Made by a program: the position numbers and the translations under genes. The notes under the pieces were generated by a model. That model had not been told where the DNA came from and did not search any database. It saw nothing but the letters and a program-made list of their open reading frames with translations. A stretch of 64,000 bases of DNA, from the NCBI RefSeq assembly GCF_040546595.1, contig NZ_JBEPOB010000001.1, positions 1,427,001 through 1,491,000 on the forward strand, given 5' to 3'. Source of the stretch: Bosea sp. OAE506 (GTDB taxonomy: Bacteria > Pseudomonadota > Alphaproteobacteria > Rhizobiales > Beijerinckiaceae). Each line of letters opens with the position of its first letter. Position 1 is the stretch's first letter. Positions 1 through 8,975 of the stretch are shown in pieces.

Positions 1-1239
1 CCGCAGGATGTTCTCCACATCCACGACGGCATCGTCGACCAGTTCGCCGATTGCGATGGCGAGTCCGCCCAGCGTCATCGTGTTGATGGTCAGGCCGAAA
101 GCCTGGAAGACCAGCACCGTCGTCAGGATCGAGACCGGGATCGCCGTCAGCGAGATCAGGGTCGCGCGAATGTTCATCAGGAAGAGCAGCAGGATGACGG
201 CGACGACGCCCGCCGCCTCCAGCAGCACGCGCTCGACATTGGCGATCGAGGTCTCGATGAAGCTCGCCTGCCGGAACTGGACATTCGTAGCCGAGATGCC
301 GGCAGGCAGGGTCTTCTGGATCTCGGCCAGCGCGGTCTCGACCTGGCGGGTCAGCGCCACGGTGTCGGCTTCGGGCTGCTTCTGGATGCCGATGATCACC
401 GCCGGCCGGCCCTGGTAGCCGGCGTCGCCACGCTTGACCCGGGCCGCGAAGTCGACGCCCGCGACCTGGTGCAGCAGGATCGGCGGGCCGTTGCGCTGCA
501 GTACGGCGGTGTTGCGCAGATCCTCCAGCCGCTGCGTCAGCCCGACATTGCGGATCAGGTATTCGCGCCCCTGCTGATCGATGAATCCGCCGCCGGTGTT
601 GGTGCCGAAGCGGGTGACCGCCGCCTCGATCTGTTCGGGCGTGACGTCGAGCGCCTGCATGGCGGCGATATCGGGCGTGATCCGATACTGGCGGACCTCG
701 CCCCCCATCGGGATGACCTGCGAAACGCCGGCGATGTTCAGGATCTGCGGCCGGATGATGAAGTCGGCGATCTCGCGGACCTCCATCTGGGAGGCCCGCT
801 CGGCCGTCACCGCGACCAGCATGATCTCGCCCATGATCGAGGAGACCGGGCCCATCTGCGGGTTGACGCCGCGTGGCAGCTGCTCGCGCACGAGCGACAG
901 CCGCTCGGCGACGAGCTGTCGCGAGCGGTAGATGTCGGTGCCCCAGTCGAACTCGACATAGGTGATCGAGAGGCCGACGCCCGAGACGGAGCGCACGCGC
1001 AGCACGCCGGGCATGCCGTTCATCGCCGTTTCCAGGGGATAGGTGACGAGCTGCTCGACCTCCTGCGGGGCGAGCCCCTCGGCTTCCGTCATCAGCGTGA
1101 CGGTCGGGCGGTTGAGATCGGGGAAGACGTCCACGGGAACGCGCGGCAGCACATAGCTGCCATAGGCCATGAGCACGAGCGCGGCGGCGATGACGAAGAG
1201 CCGATTGCGCAGGCTGGCCGAGACGAGGAGGTTGAACAT
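1..1239 (-). CDS. Heavy-metal efflux RND pump, CusA/CzcA family (C-terminal part outside window)
   Basis: Reading leftward from an ATG at 1239 gives 413 codons open to the window edge. The start (MFNLLVSASLRNR) and the following hydrophobic helix are typical of HME-RND inner-membrane pumps, as is the large periplasmic porter region (PVDVFPDLNRPTVTLMTEA). Near the edge lies the TM4 segment with clustered acids (GELVDDAVVDVEN), which carries protons in this family. Full-length relatives exceed 1000 residues, so more than half is missing here. The start is 12 bp beyond the adaptor stop, with a GAGGG ribosome site. It should export divalent or monovalent heavy metals together with the upstream adaptor; the metal cannot be told. 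Confidence 0.93.
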   Translation of the reverse strand, partial: MFNLLVSASLRNRLFVIAAALVLMAYGSYVLPRVPVDVFPDLNRPTVTLMTEAEGLAPQEVEQLVTYPLETAMNGMPGVLRVRSVSGVGLSITYVEFDWGTDIYRSRQLVAERLSLVREQLPRGVNPQMGPVSSIMGEIMLVAVTAERASQMEVREIADFIIRPQILNIAGVSQVIPMGGEVRQYRITPDIAAMQALDVTPEQIEAAVTRFGTNTGGGFIDQQGREYLIRNVGLTQRLEDLRNTAVLQRNGPPILLHQVAGVDFAARVKRGDAGYQGRPAVIIGIQKQPEADTVALTRQVETALAEIQKTLPAGISATNVQFRQASFIETSIANVERVLLEAAGVVAVILLLFLMNIRATLISLTAIPVSILTTVLVFQAFGLTINTMTLGGLAIAIGELVDDAVVDVENILR

Positions 1240-1251
1240 CGCGCCCTCGTC

Positions 1252-2952
1252 TCAGCGGATCTGGTTGAGATGTTCGGCGCCGCGCACGACGATGCGTTCG
1301 CCCGGCGCGACGCCGGAGCGTATCATCAGCCTTGTCGCGTCGAACGGTTCGGTGCGGACGGGCCTGGGCTCGAAGCGCTCGGGATCGGTATGGCGCCAGA
1401 CCAGGGCCTCGCCATTGCCGCCGCGCACGACGGCGTCGCGCGGCAGGATGATGCCGCTGACGCTGGCGCCGTTGCGGGCCGTCACCCGGACGGGCTGGCC
1501 GATCGCGACCGTGGCGGGCGGGTCCTCGACGGCAAAGTGCACCAGCGTCGCCTGCTGCTGCAGCGCCCGTCCGGTGCCCCGGAAAGACAGATGGAGCGGC
1601 TTGCCGCCGGGCAGCAGCGCCGAGGCGCCGTCGAGCTGCGAGAAGTCGACATCGCCATAGGACAGGGCCTCGATCCACAGGCCCGCGGGATCGACGATCT
1701 GGAACAGGACGTCCTGCGAGCCGACGACCTGACCCGCCACGACCCGCACCGCTGAGACCACGCCGTCGAGCGGCGCGCGCAGCACCTCGGGCTCGATCCG
1801 GATCCGCCCGACGATCTCGCGCCGCCGCATCAGGCCGGCGAGCTCGATCTCGAAATCGATGACCTGACTTTGCGGCGCGATGGCGCGCTCGGCCAGTCCG
1901 CGCGAGCGTTTCAGCTTCGCCTCGACCATGGCGATCTGCTGCTCGATCTCGCCGACGCGCTCGGCGATGGTGGTGCGGTCGGCCTGCGGCACGGCCTGCT
2001 CGACGGAGGCGAGGATATCACCGCGCCGGACGCTCTGCCCTAGCCGCGGCAAGCCGCTCTCGGGCGCAACGATCCGGCCGCCGGTGATGCTCTGGACCTG
2101 GCCCGAGCGGTTGGGATCGGCGATCACGCGGCCGACCAGGGCCAAGGTCTTGCGCGCTTCCTCGGTCTTGGTGACCTGGGTGCGGATCTCAAGCAGCCGC
2201 TGCGTCGGCTTCGGCGCGAAGACCGACCCATCCGCGAGACGGCGGGGGGTATCGCCGGCCGGCGGTGCCGCCTTCGCGGCCTCGCCATGATCATGGCCCT
2301 CATGGGCGCTCGCCAGGCCCGTCCCCGCGATCAGCAGCACGAGGACGAGGCCGGTCATGGATAGGGCCGGGCGCGAGCGGCGGAGTGTGGCGCCGAGCAG
2401 GAGCCCGACAGTCAGCGCCGCGCCCATCGCCAGGTACAGGATCGGCACCGGCCGGCCCGCGATGACGACGCTCGCAGCCTGAGCGGAGGCGTGGCCCGCT
2501 CCCGCCGGCGCGCCGGCCGCGGGGGCCGCCGGCCGTTCGAGCGTTCCGATTAGGAGGTCGTCTCCGCCGGGATGGGTGATGGCGAAGACGAGTTCCAGCG
2601 GTCCTGAGCCGACGAGCCGGTCCGAGGCCACGAGGTAGGTCCCTTCCGGCGTCGGTGTCGCCGCGACATCCGTCCCGGTGCCGATCGTCACGACGAGACC
2701 GGCATCGGTGACGGGGGCGTTGCCTGCATAGCGGTCCAGGAACAGCGTCAGCCGGTCGCCGCGCAGGATGGCGACCAGCTCATAGGCGTCGGAATGCAGC
2801 GCAACCCGCGGCGAGCCCGCCGTGACGACGGGCGCGGGCGGGGCGCCGTGGTCGTGGCCCTCATGGGCCGCGAGCGGGGCAACGGACAGGAGGGAAGCCA
2901 GCGCCAAAGGCGCGACGAGGCAGCGTGCGAGGCTGCAGACGAACGAAAACAT
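1252..2952 (-). CDS. RND efflux periplasmic adaptor (CusB/CzcB-type) with doubled His-rich leader
   Basis: 566 residues. The C-terminal ~340 residues are an HlyD/CusB adaptor: lipoyl-like half-motifs, a helical hairpin (about 315-375) and beta domains ending in VVRGAEHLNQIR. The N-terminal ~220 residues are unusual. There is a signal peptide followed by AHEGHDHG, then a small beta domain, then hydrophobic stretches (about 168-215), then a second AHEGHDHG. His-rich motifs of this type usually bind metal. The gene precedes the RND pump by 12 bp and clearly forms an operon with it. Periplasmic location is expected for the adaptor. The extra N-terminal module is commented on in the findings. Confidence 0.9.
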   Translation of the reverse strand: MFSFVCSLARCLVAPLALASLLSVAPLAAHEGHDHGAPPAPVVTAGSPRVALHSDAYELVAILRGDRLTLFLDRYAGNAPVTDAGLVVTIGTGTDVAATPTPEGTYLVASDRLVGSGPLELVFAITHPGGDDLLIGTLERPAAPAAGAPAGAGHASAQAASVVIAGRPVPILYLAMGAALTVGLLLGATLRRSRPALSMTGLVLVLLIAGTGLASAHEGHDHGEAAKAAPPAGDTPRRLADGSVFAPKPTQRLLEIRTQVTKTEEARKTLALVGRVIADPNRSGQVQSITGGRIVAPESGLPRLGQSVRRGDILASVEQAVPQADRTTIAERVGEIEQQIAMVEAKLKRSRGLAERAIAPQSQVIDFEIELAGLMRRREIVGRIRIEPEVLRAPLDGVVSAVRVVAGQVVGSQDVLFQIVDPAGLWIEALSYGDVDFSQLDGASALLPGGKPLHLSFRGTGRALQQQATLVHFAVEDPPATVAIGQPVRVTARNGASVSGIILPRDAVVRGGNGEALVWRHTDPERFEPRPVRTEPFDATRLMIRSGVAPGERIVVRGAEHLNQIR

Positions 2953-3014
2953 GAAACGAACCCATCACGATCGACATGACCATCCGGCGGCGCGGCTGGT
3001 CAGCCGGCCGACGC

Positions 3015-3500
3015 TCAAGCGATGGCGATGGTTCGTGGAGGTCTGGCCTCGAGACTCGGCGCTCGCACGGGAGATGTTCGCTCCGGCGGCAAGCCGAGCC
3101 GGATGCGGTGAGAAACCCGCAGGGGCAGCGGGGCAATGGCGTGTTCGATGACAGCGGCAGTGCACATGGTGCCGCAGCAGCTGCGACCAGCGCCGCCAGT
3201 CTTCGGGCAATCGCCCATCGGCTCGGACATTCCGGGCGTCGACGGCTTGCAGATGTCGGCGACTTCAGCCGCGGGTGAGGCAGACGCGATGGTCAGGCGC
3301 GCGTCCTGTGATGCCACCTTCGCGGCCGGTGCGACGGCGTTGGGCTTGGCGTGGCCGGAATGCGCCTGCACCTGCATGGCCCAGCCAAGCGAAAACAGGA
3401 CAACCAGCGCGGTCGCCTTGATTGCATGGACCAGGATACCGACTGCAGTCACGACGCTCCGCCGATTCGTTCCGTCGCATCGATCAATGAGGCTTCCCAT
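3015..3500 (-). CDS. Small secreted Cys-containing protein upstream of metal efflux operon
   Basis: 161 residues with an N-terminal hydrophobic helix (about 18-42) ending QVQAHSG, so probably exported. The middle has a Cys cluster (DICKPS, GDCPKTG, SCCGTMC) that could bind metal. I do not recognise a named family. Position 62 bp upstream of the adaptor gene, on the same strand, suggests co-expression with the efflux system, as small metal-binding or sensing proteins often are. The start is uncertain; a GTG inside the first 20 codons would leave the signal peptide intact. It could also act as a periplasmic metal chaperone, but this is inference. Confidence 0.6.
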   Translation of the reverse strand: MGSLIDRCDGTNRRSVVTAVGILVHAIKATALVVLFSLGWAMQVQAHSGHAKPNAVAPAAKVASQDARLTIASASPAAEVADICKPSTPGMSEPMGDCPKTGGAGRSCCGTMCTAAVIEHAIAPLPLRVSHRIRLGLPPERTSPVRAPSLEARPPRTIAIA

Positions 3501-3662
3501 AGGGGAAGGTCAACGGCGTTTGGCGGTCCTTGCGCCTCTTGGTTACCGATGGCCGATGGGATCGGCTCATTCGCGCGAACGCTGTAAACGGACCTACCCG
3601 TACAGCCCGAAGGCGGGCCGCTGCGGCGGAAGAGCGGCGGAGGATACCGCGCGCTCCTCATC

Positions 3663-3711
3663 CCGAGGTGGGCCCCGTCGGACCGCCTCGGATTGGCAAG
3701 GCTATCGTCCC
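3663..3711. repeat. Hairpin repeat, copy 1, after the hydrolase gene
   Basis: CCGAGGTGGGCC and GGACCGCCTCGG can pair around a CCGTC loop, with G-T wobbles. The hairpin and a ~20-bp tail recur at 5786-5834 in the same orientation with roughly 80% identity by eye. It lies just past the hydrolase stop and may work as a terminator or be a REP-like element. Confidence 0.5.
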
Positions 3712-4621
3712 TTATCGAGGAAGGCCCTCACCATGGCGATGGTAGCCGTCGGATTCTCTTCCATGATCCAGTGCCCTGAATCGGGGATGACGCCCTCGGT
3801 CACATCGTTAGCGGCGGCCGCATTACGGCCGCCATTGCGGTGCCAAACGATTTCTCACCGCCGATCGCCAGCACCGGCATGGCAAGCTTGCTGCCGGTCG
3901 CCAGATAGGCGCGGTTGTCGATTGCGTCCTGGTCGAAGGCTGCGAACTGAGCGAAGCCGGAATGCATCGCGCCCGGCAGCGCGTAAAGCTTGGCATAATG
4001 CTCACGCGAGGCTTCGCTGAACCGTGCCGGCGTCGCCGAGAACTCGTTCCAGAAGCGGTCGAGATAGATGCGCTCGCGCCCTGCTACCAGCCGCTCCATA
4101 TCAGGCCCGCCGAAGCGGAAATGCCAGAGCAGCGGGTTCTTCAGGATCTCTTCCCATGGACCGACGCCGGGGACAGGGGCATCGATCAGAGCGAAGCGAC
4201 TGACCCGATGGGGATGCCACGCCGCAAAGGCAAAGCCGACCATGTTCCCGATATCATGCGTCACCAGGTCGGCACGCTCGATATTGAGCGCGTCGAGCAC
4301 GCCAGCGACATCCCCGGCCTGCGTCTTCTTGTCGAAGCCGGAAGCCGGCTTGGACGAGAGGCCGAGCCCGCGCAGGTCCGGCACGACAACGGTGTAGTTC
4401 CGGGCCAAGTCCGCGGCCATCGGCGCCCACATGTCGCCGGTCTCGCCAAAACCATGCAGCAGCACGACTGCCGGCCCCTGCCCACCAACACGGACATGGA
4501 TCGTCACGCCGTTGGTCGCAATCTGCTGCGTCCTGAACGAGGTCGGGAAGTCCGAAACCTGGGCGGCCGCTGGCGCAGTGGCCGCAAGCATTCCAATTAC
4601 TACGGGGGCAATTTTTAACAT
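3702..4621 (-). pseudogene. Alpha/beta hydrolase (epoxide hydrolase/dehalogenase-like), frameshifted near its end
   Basis: Signal peptide (ATAPAAAQ), then an alpha/beta-hydrolase fold: LLHGFGETG oxyanion-hole region, nucleophile elbow THDIGNMVG with Asp as nucleophile, as in epoxide hydrolases and haloalkane dehalogenases. The open frame breaks at about 3811-3822 and would end at 3800. In the next frame the expected C-terminus continues (NDVTEGVIPDSGHWIMEENP) with the catalytic His, to a TAG at 3702. One added base restores the gene. The ATG at 4621 has GGGAG seven bases upstream and is preferred over an upstream ATG at 4654. Divergent from a LysR gene that probably controls it. Either a recent pseudogene or a sequencing indel. 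Confidence 0.8.
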
Positions 4622-4705
4622 CGCTGATCTCCCGCCCGCCGGGAGGGCGGTCATGTGACCGTCGCTGTCTGACCCGCTGGCATGATGAAACGTAGCATTC
4701 AGGGA

Positions 4706-4758
4706 TCGTTCGGATTAGCGTTGCTTCGGCGAAACTAATCTCCGGAAAAACCGAACGA
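4706..4758. promoter_or_regulatory. Candidate LysR operator in the hydrolase/LysR divergent region
   Basis: Two nested inverted repeats sit in the divergent intergenic region: TCGTTCGG (4706-4713) with CCGAACGA (4751-4758), and GATTAG (4713-4718) with CTAATC (4735-4740). The outer right arm touches the LysR ATG. Dyads of this kind between a LysR gene and its divergent target are the usual binding site, so autoregulation and control of the hydrolase are likely. The assignment rests on position and symmetry only. Confidence 0.5.
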
Positions 4759-5669
4759 TGGTGAAGCTCGACGGCATCACGACCTTCGTTGCGATTGTGG
4801 AAGCCGGTTCGCTGAGCGAGGCGGCACGGAGATTACGCCTGTCGAAATCCGTGGTCAGCGATCGTCTGGCCGAACTGGAAGGCAGCCTCGGGGCGACGCT
4901 CCTGCATCGCAGTGCCAGACGATTGACTCTCACGGAGGACGGAACGGCTTTTCTCGAACGTGCCCTGCGCATCTCACGCGAGGTAGAAGACGCTGCGGCC
5001 GACATGGCCGAGCGGCGGGGCACGCTGGCCGGCCCGCTGTCGATCTCGGCGCCGGTCACTTTCGGCCGCATGCATCTTGGCCCCGCCATCTATCCGTTTC
5101 TTGCCCAGCATCCGGAGATCGCGCTGACGCTCGACCTCGATGACCGGAGGGTCGAGGCCGGCGCCGACAGTTGCGACGCCGTGCTGCGTCATGGACCGAT
5201 AGCGGAATCGCGTCTCGTCGCCTGGACCTTGGCCCCGAGCCGGAGGGTGCTCGTCGCATCACCAAATTATCTGGAGCACCATGGCAGCCCAGATTCGATC
5301 ACCGCACTCAATGGCCATGCCGGAATCTTCTACACAAATCGAGGCAGCGGTGACTGGTCGTTCCATGGCCCCGAAGGGAAGGTCAGCGTGCGTGGGCGAC
5401 CCAGGCTGCGGGTGAACAACGGCGACATGATGCGGGATGCGGCTCTGGCCGGCCTCGGCATCGCCCTGCTGCCATTGTTCATCGCCGGCGCTGATATCCG
5501 CAGCGGCCGGCTCGGCATCGTCGAGATCGGTGTGCAGCCGGGACCTGAGTTCATCCATCTCGCCCATCCCGAAGGCCGCCGGCCGTCAGCCAAGCTGCGC
5601 GCCTTCGCCGATTGCCTCCGCCAAGCTTTTGGCCAACCACCTTATTGGGAGCAATTACAGCCCCAATGA
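4758..5669 (+). CDS. LysR-family transcriptional regulator
   Basis: 303 residues, normal family length. Winged HTH at residues 1-60 (FVAIVEAGSLSEAARRLRLS, then KSVVSDRLAELEGSLGATLL), linker helix, then a periplasmic-binding-like effector domain from about 90 to 295 (GPLSISAPVTFGRMHL; LAGLGIALLP). The sequence resembles the CrgA/AaeR-type LysR subgroup. Transcribed away from the hydrolase at 3702-4621, with a dyad operator between them. The inducer is unknown; by context it may be the hydrolase substrate or product. Confidence 0.93.
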   Translation: MVKLDGITTFVAIVEAGSLSEAARRLRLSKSVVSDRLAELEGSLGATLLHRSARRLTLTEDGTAFLERALRISREVEDAAADMAERRGTLAGPLSISAPVTFGRMHLGPAIYPFLAQHPEIALTLDLDDRRVEAGADSCDAVLRHGPIAESRLVAWTLAPSRRVLVASPNYLEHHGSPDSITALNGHAGIFYTNRGSGDWSFHGPEGKVSVRGRPRLRVNNGDMMRDAALAGLGIALLPLFIAGADIRSGRLGIVEIGVQPGPEFIHLAHPEGRRPSAKLRAFADCLRQAFGQPPYWEQLQPQ

Positions 5670-5785
5670 ATGCGCCCAGACAGGCTGATATGCCTGATAG
5701 CAGTGCGCCATATCCTGACATTCGGCCCCTGCTCGAAAGCGGACTCGAGGGCGCGCCAGGTGCAAGATTTCCGCTCGCGCACCTT

Positions 5786-5834
5786 CCGAGGCGGTCCCCG
5801 TCGAACAGCCTCGGACTGGCATGACTATCGTCGC
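5786..5834. repeat. Hairpin repeat, copy 2, after the LysR gene
   Basis: CCGAGGCGGTCC with a partly complementary arm ending CCTCGG, followed by the same tail as at 3692-3711 (tggca..gactatcgtc). Same orientation as copy 1; the two copies bracket the hydrolase-LysR pair. No gene is supported in the surrounding 5670-5881 gap. Confidence 0.45.
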
Positions 5835-5881
5835 CGCATGAACCACGTGGACTTGTTGTCCAACGGCACGCAGCATTTTGG

Positions 5882-6940
5882 TCAGCTCGATACTACATGC
5901 TGTGAGTCAGCGTGACGTACCGCGCCAATAGGTTGCGAAAACGGGTGCAATGCGCCCTTGGTGGCCAGGGGTAAGCAGATGATGCAATGCATGCCCTTCG
6001 GTTCAAACGTACGGGAGACTGATGCACCCAGTTCCATGGGAAGAATACGTTCGATCAACGTAGACCCAAAGCCAACGCGTTCTGGTTTCGTGACGTCAGT
6101 GAGACCATCCTCGCGCCACGCGAGGACTATGCTACGAGCCTCATGATCGACGGTCCACTCGACAACGAGCCGACCCTCCTGTTTACTAAATGCGCCGTGC
6201 TTTGCTGCATTAGTTGCAAGCTCATGCAGGGCCATCCCCAATGTTTGAGCTTGACGGCCGTTCAACTCAATGTGTGGTCCAACTAAACGTAACGTGTACT
6301 CGTCGCGTGCAAAAGGCTGGAGTTCACTTTCAAGGAGTGTCCGCAAACTAAGTTCGTCCCAACCGCCCTTTACGAGCATATCGTGGGTTCGCGCCATAGC
6401 GGCAATTCTCGCCTCAAATGCAGAGAGAAAATCCGCAGGTGATTGAGCGGATCTGGCAGTCCTTCTTGCTATGGCAGAAACCGTTGCCAGCAAATTTTTG
6501 ATACGGTGATCGAATTCTTGAGCAATGATATCGCGCATTTTTTCTGCGAGGACTTCAGACGTCTTATCCTCCGCATGCTGGAGCATGCCAACAATACTGC
6601 CAACCGCGTTCATGACTGGAATATGATGACAGTTCCACCATATCTCGCGTATCCCACCACCTAAGGCATCTGGAACAGGGATCGAGAAGGGCTCGCGGAT
6701 GAGGCTGTTTGCTTCACCCGACAAGGCTTGTCGGAAGGCCGCCTCGAACTTGCCACGCCGCTGTGATTCCTCAGGAAACGCATCAAACACGAAACGGCCG
6801 ATCAAATCTTCTCTTTGCCGTGCCGTTACTGCTAAATATGCCTCATTCATGTCCACAAAACGCAAATCCGCATCGAGTAGCATGTAAGGTGTTGGCAAAC
6901 GGTAGAAGAGCGCCTGGAAATCGATTGCTTGATTAGGCAT
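5882..6940 (-). CDS. PAS-HWE family sensor histidine kinase
   Basis: About 352 residues from the ATG at 6940 (a GTG lies four codons upstream; GAGG favours the ATG). Single PAS domain (about 10-125: LPTPYMLLDADLRFVDMNEAY), then the HWE dimerisation box EFDHRIKNLLATVSAIARRT with the phospho-accepting His, N-box ALHELATNAAKHGAF with the second family His, and the WxE motif (LAWREDG). No membrane segment, so cytoplasmic. HWE kinases are typical of Rhizobiales and often take part in light or general stress responses. No partner receiver is adjacent. The gene looks less GC-rich than its neighbours, which may mean acquisition. Confidence 0.9.
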   Translation of the reverse strand: MPNQAIDFQALFYRLPTPYMLLDADLRFVDMNEAYLAVTARQREDLIGRFVFDAFPEESQRRGKFEAAFRQALSGEANSLIREPFSIPVPDALGGGIREIWWNCHHIPVMNAVGSIVGMLQHAEDKTSEVLAEKMRDIIAQEFDHRIKNLLATVSAIARRTARSAQSPADFLSAFEARIAAMARTHDMLVKGGWDELSLRTLLESELQPFARDEYTLRLVGPHIELNGRQAQTLGMALHELATNAAKHGAFSKQEGRLVVEWTVDHEARSIVLAWREDGLTDVTKPERVGFGSTLIERILPMELGASVSRTFEPKGMHCIICLPLATKGALHPFSQPIGAVRHADSQHVVSS

Positions 6941-6952
6941 CGGCACTTTCAC

Positions 6953-7558
6953 CTCGGAAATGCGATGAAGCTACGCTTTCGCGCCGCCATGGCGGCTGTA
7001 CATAGCAGAGCCTGAGAATTAATTACACCGCTGGTCAACGACATCAAGGCGTTGGTGGAGCAGAAAACGGAGCCCGCTTCCCGCAATGCGGTCGGCTTAC
7101 CTTCGATCGCTCGGCTGCCTGTCTCCACACAGCGCCTGGCAACACATTCTGCATACGTCAGCGCTGAGCTAAGATCGCCAGCCGTACACTAGGGTGAGAT
7201 AGTTGTGCCAGTTTTTGACGTTGGTGCATCACTCTCAAGCAGACGTTGCGGCGCACGATCGCCGTTCCCTGTGACCAAACAAAACCCTGACGATGCGTTC
7301 ACATGTCCGTGTAGCCGGGCAACCTCTAGAACAGCGGAAACCTCACTAGAATCTGGGACGCTATAAGCCCGATTGGGCCCCTCAACTTGGCACGAACGCG
7401 GTGCGGCATAACCTAGCCGACCGCTCTCAGCTGTTCCGACCCAGCCAATACTCAGCTGCATTATGGTGATTTGGCCAGAGATATGAGCGTTAGGTCTATT
7501 CACCGGCCCGTGCCACGGTGATCCACGTCTCGCACCTGCGGAGACGGATCGGAATCCC
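6953..7558. other. Intergenic region without supported gene
   Basis: About 600 bp between the divergent HWE kinase genes. Codon use in the open frames does not look coding and nothing is recognisable. It must hold the promoters of both flanking kinases; no clear promoter motif could be assigned by eye. Confidence 0.5.
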
Positions 7559-8530
7559 GTGACATCACCTGAGCTTCGTGACGCACGCTTCATGCGAAGC
7601 CTGCTGTCTGCGTCCGACGACTGCATCAAGGTGATCGATCTGGATGGCAACCTCTCCTTCATGTCCGAAGGTGGCCGCCGCACCATGGAGGTCACCGACT
7701 TTAGCAAGGTGCAAGGCTGCCCATGGCCTGGCTTGTGGCCGGAGGCGGGTCGCAGCGAACCGCAGACCGGCATAACGGAGGCCTTGGCGGGCCGCAGCTA
7801 CCGGTTCCAGGGTCTCGCCGATACCGCGGCAGGCAATTCCCGCTATTGGGACGTCCAGATCGCGCCGATCTTCGGACCGGACGGCAAGGTCGAAGCCATC
7901 CTATCGGTGTCCCGGGACATCACCGCCCTCAAGGCGATCGAGGAGCGGCAGAGCCTGCTGGCGCTCGAACTCAAGCACCGCATGAAGAACACTATCGCGC
8001 TGATCATCGCGATTGCGAATCAGACGCTCAAGGGCAGTCCCGAGATCGCCGCAGTTAAGGCGACGTTCTCGGCCCGTCTGGAAACCCTGATCGCGGCGCA
8101 GGACCTTCTGACGCAAGCGGCCTGGTCCAAGGCCACGGTCGGTGATCTCATCCAGGCGGCGCTGGCGCCTCATGGCGATGCCAGCCGATTCGAGATCAAA
8201 GGCCCGGAGGTCGAGTTTTCGTCGAAGTGCGCCCTGGCGATGGCCTTGGCCACGCACGAACTAGCCACGAACGCGGTCAAATACGGAGCGCTGCGGCACA
8301 ACAACGGGCGCATCTTCGTGACGTGGAGGGTTCACGAAGGCACGTTCCAGCTCCGCTGGCAGGAGGTCGATGGTCCTCCGGTGGTCCCACCAACGAAAAC
8401 CGGCTTCGGTTCGCGGATGATCGAGAAGGCCCTGGCCGGCTATTTCGGCGGGTCGGCGAAGATCGATTACCAGCCGCTTGGCGTGGTGTTCACCCTCGAA
8501 GCGCCGATCGATTCGCTAACGGCCGAGTGA
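7559..8530 (+). CDS. PAS-HWE family sensor histidine kinase
   Basis: 323 residues from a GTG start. PAS/PAC domain (about 8-125, ending SVSRDITALKAIEERQ), then the HWE H-box LELKHRMKNTIALIIAIANQ, N-box ATHELATNAVKYGAL and WxE motif (LRWQEVDG). Soluble, so a cytoplasmic sensor, possibly flavin- or haem-binding; no LOV cysteine motif (NCRFLQ) was seen. Its 3' end abuts the converging broken receiver gene at 8532, which in an ancestor was probably its partner. Confidence 0.9.
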   Translation: MTSPELRDARFMRSLLSASDDCIKVIDLDGNLSFMSEGGRRTMEVTDFSKVQGCPWPGLWPEAGRSEPQTGITEALAGRSYRFQGLADTAAGNSRYWDVQIAPIFGPDGKVEAILSVSRDITALKAIEERQSLLALELKHRMKNTIALIIAIANQTLKGSPEIAAVKATFSARLETLIAAQDLLTQAAWSKATVGDLIQAALAPHGDASRFEIKGPEVEFSSKCALAMALATHELATNAVKYGALRHNNGRIFVTWRVHEGTFQLRWQEVDGPPVVPPTKTGFGSRMIEKALAGYFGGSAKIDYQPLGVVFTLEAPIDSLTAE

Positions 8531-8531
8531 A

Positions 8532-8886
8532 CTAAGCGGCCTTCTGCAACGCCTTGGCGACCATCGCCCCCGTATAGGGCTTGCGCAGGAACACGGTCTC
8601 GGTCGGCATCTCTTCCGCGGTGGGTGTGAGCGGCCAGACGCGATGATAATGACGACCGGCGGGCAGCGATGGCGTATCGCATGCGCCATCTTGAGACCGT
8701 CCATAGAGCCGTGCATGTCGATGTCGGTTAAGACGATCGAGATATCCGGACGCGCCTTAAGGAACACGACGGCCTCATCGGCATTTCCGGCCTCGATGAC
8801 CTCGAAGCCGGCGTCCTCGATCATCGAGACGGCGTCCATCCGAATTAACCCTCGTCTTCCACAACGAGGACGACCGGGGTAGGCAT
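8532..8886 (-). pseudogene. Single-domain response regulator, broken by two -1 frameshifts
   Basis: From the ATG at 8886 the frame reads MPTPVVLVVEDEG and then hits a stop at about 8848. One base further the receiver continues (LIRMDAVSMIEDAGFEVIEA, phospho-acceptor in LTDIDMHGSMDG) until a second break at about 8628-8634. The last part (LTPTAEEMPTETVFLRKPY) lies in the original frame and ends at the TAG at 8532. Two added bases restore a ~120-residue receiver much like the intact one at 15360-15713. It converges on the HWE kinase. Pseudogene or sequencing indels. Confidence 0.8.
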
Positions 8887-8975
8887 CGGCTTGCAGATTT
8901 ATTTGAGCCAGTTTGGCGACTTTCAAGCATAGTTCCGTTGACTGGACAAACACCATGTCACTGAACGTTACGCGG

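Noticed and set aside
469..1755. Long plus-strand open frame (428 codons)
   Set aside because: Antisense shadow of the RND pump and adaptor genes; composition is the reverse of real coding sequence and nothing is recognisable.
7189..7773. Minus-strand frame of 194 codons overlapping the second HWE kinase start
   Set aside because: Half lies antisense to the kinase and the rest has no ribosome site or recognisable domain.
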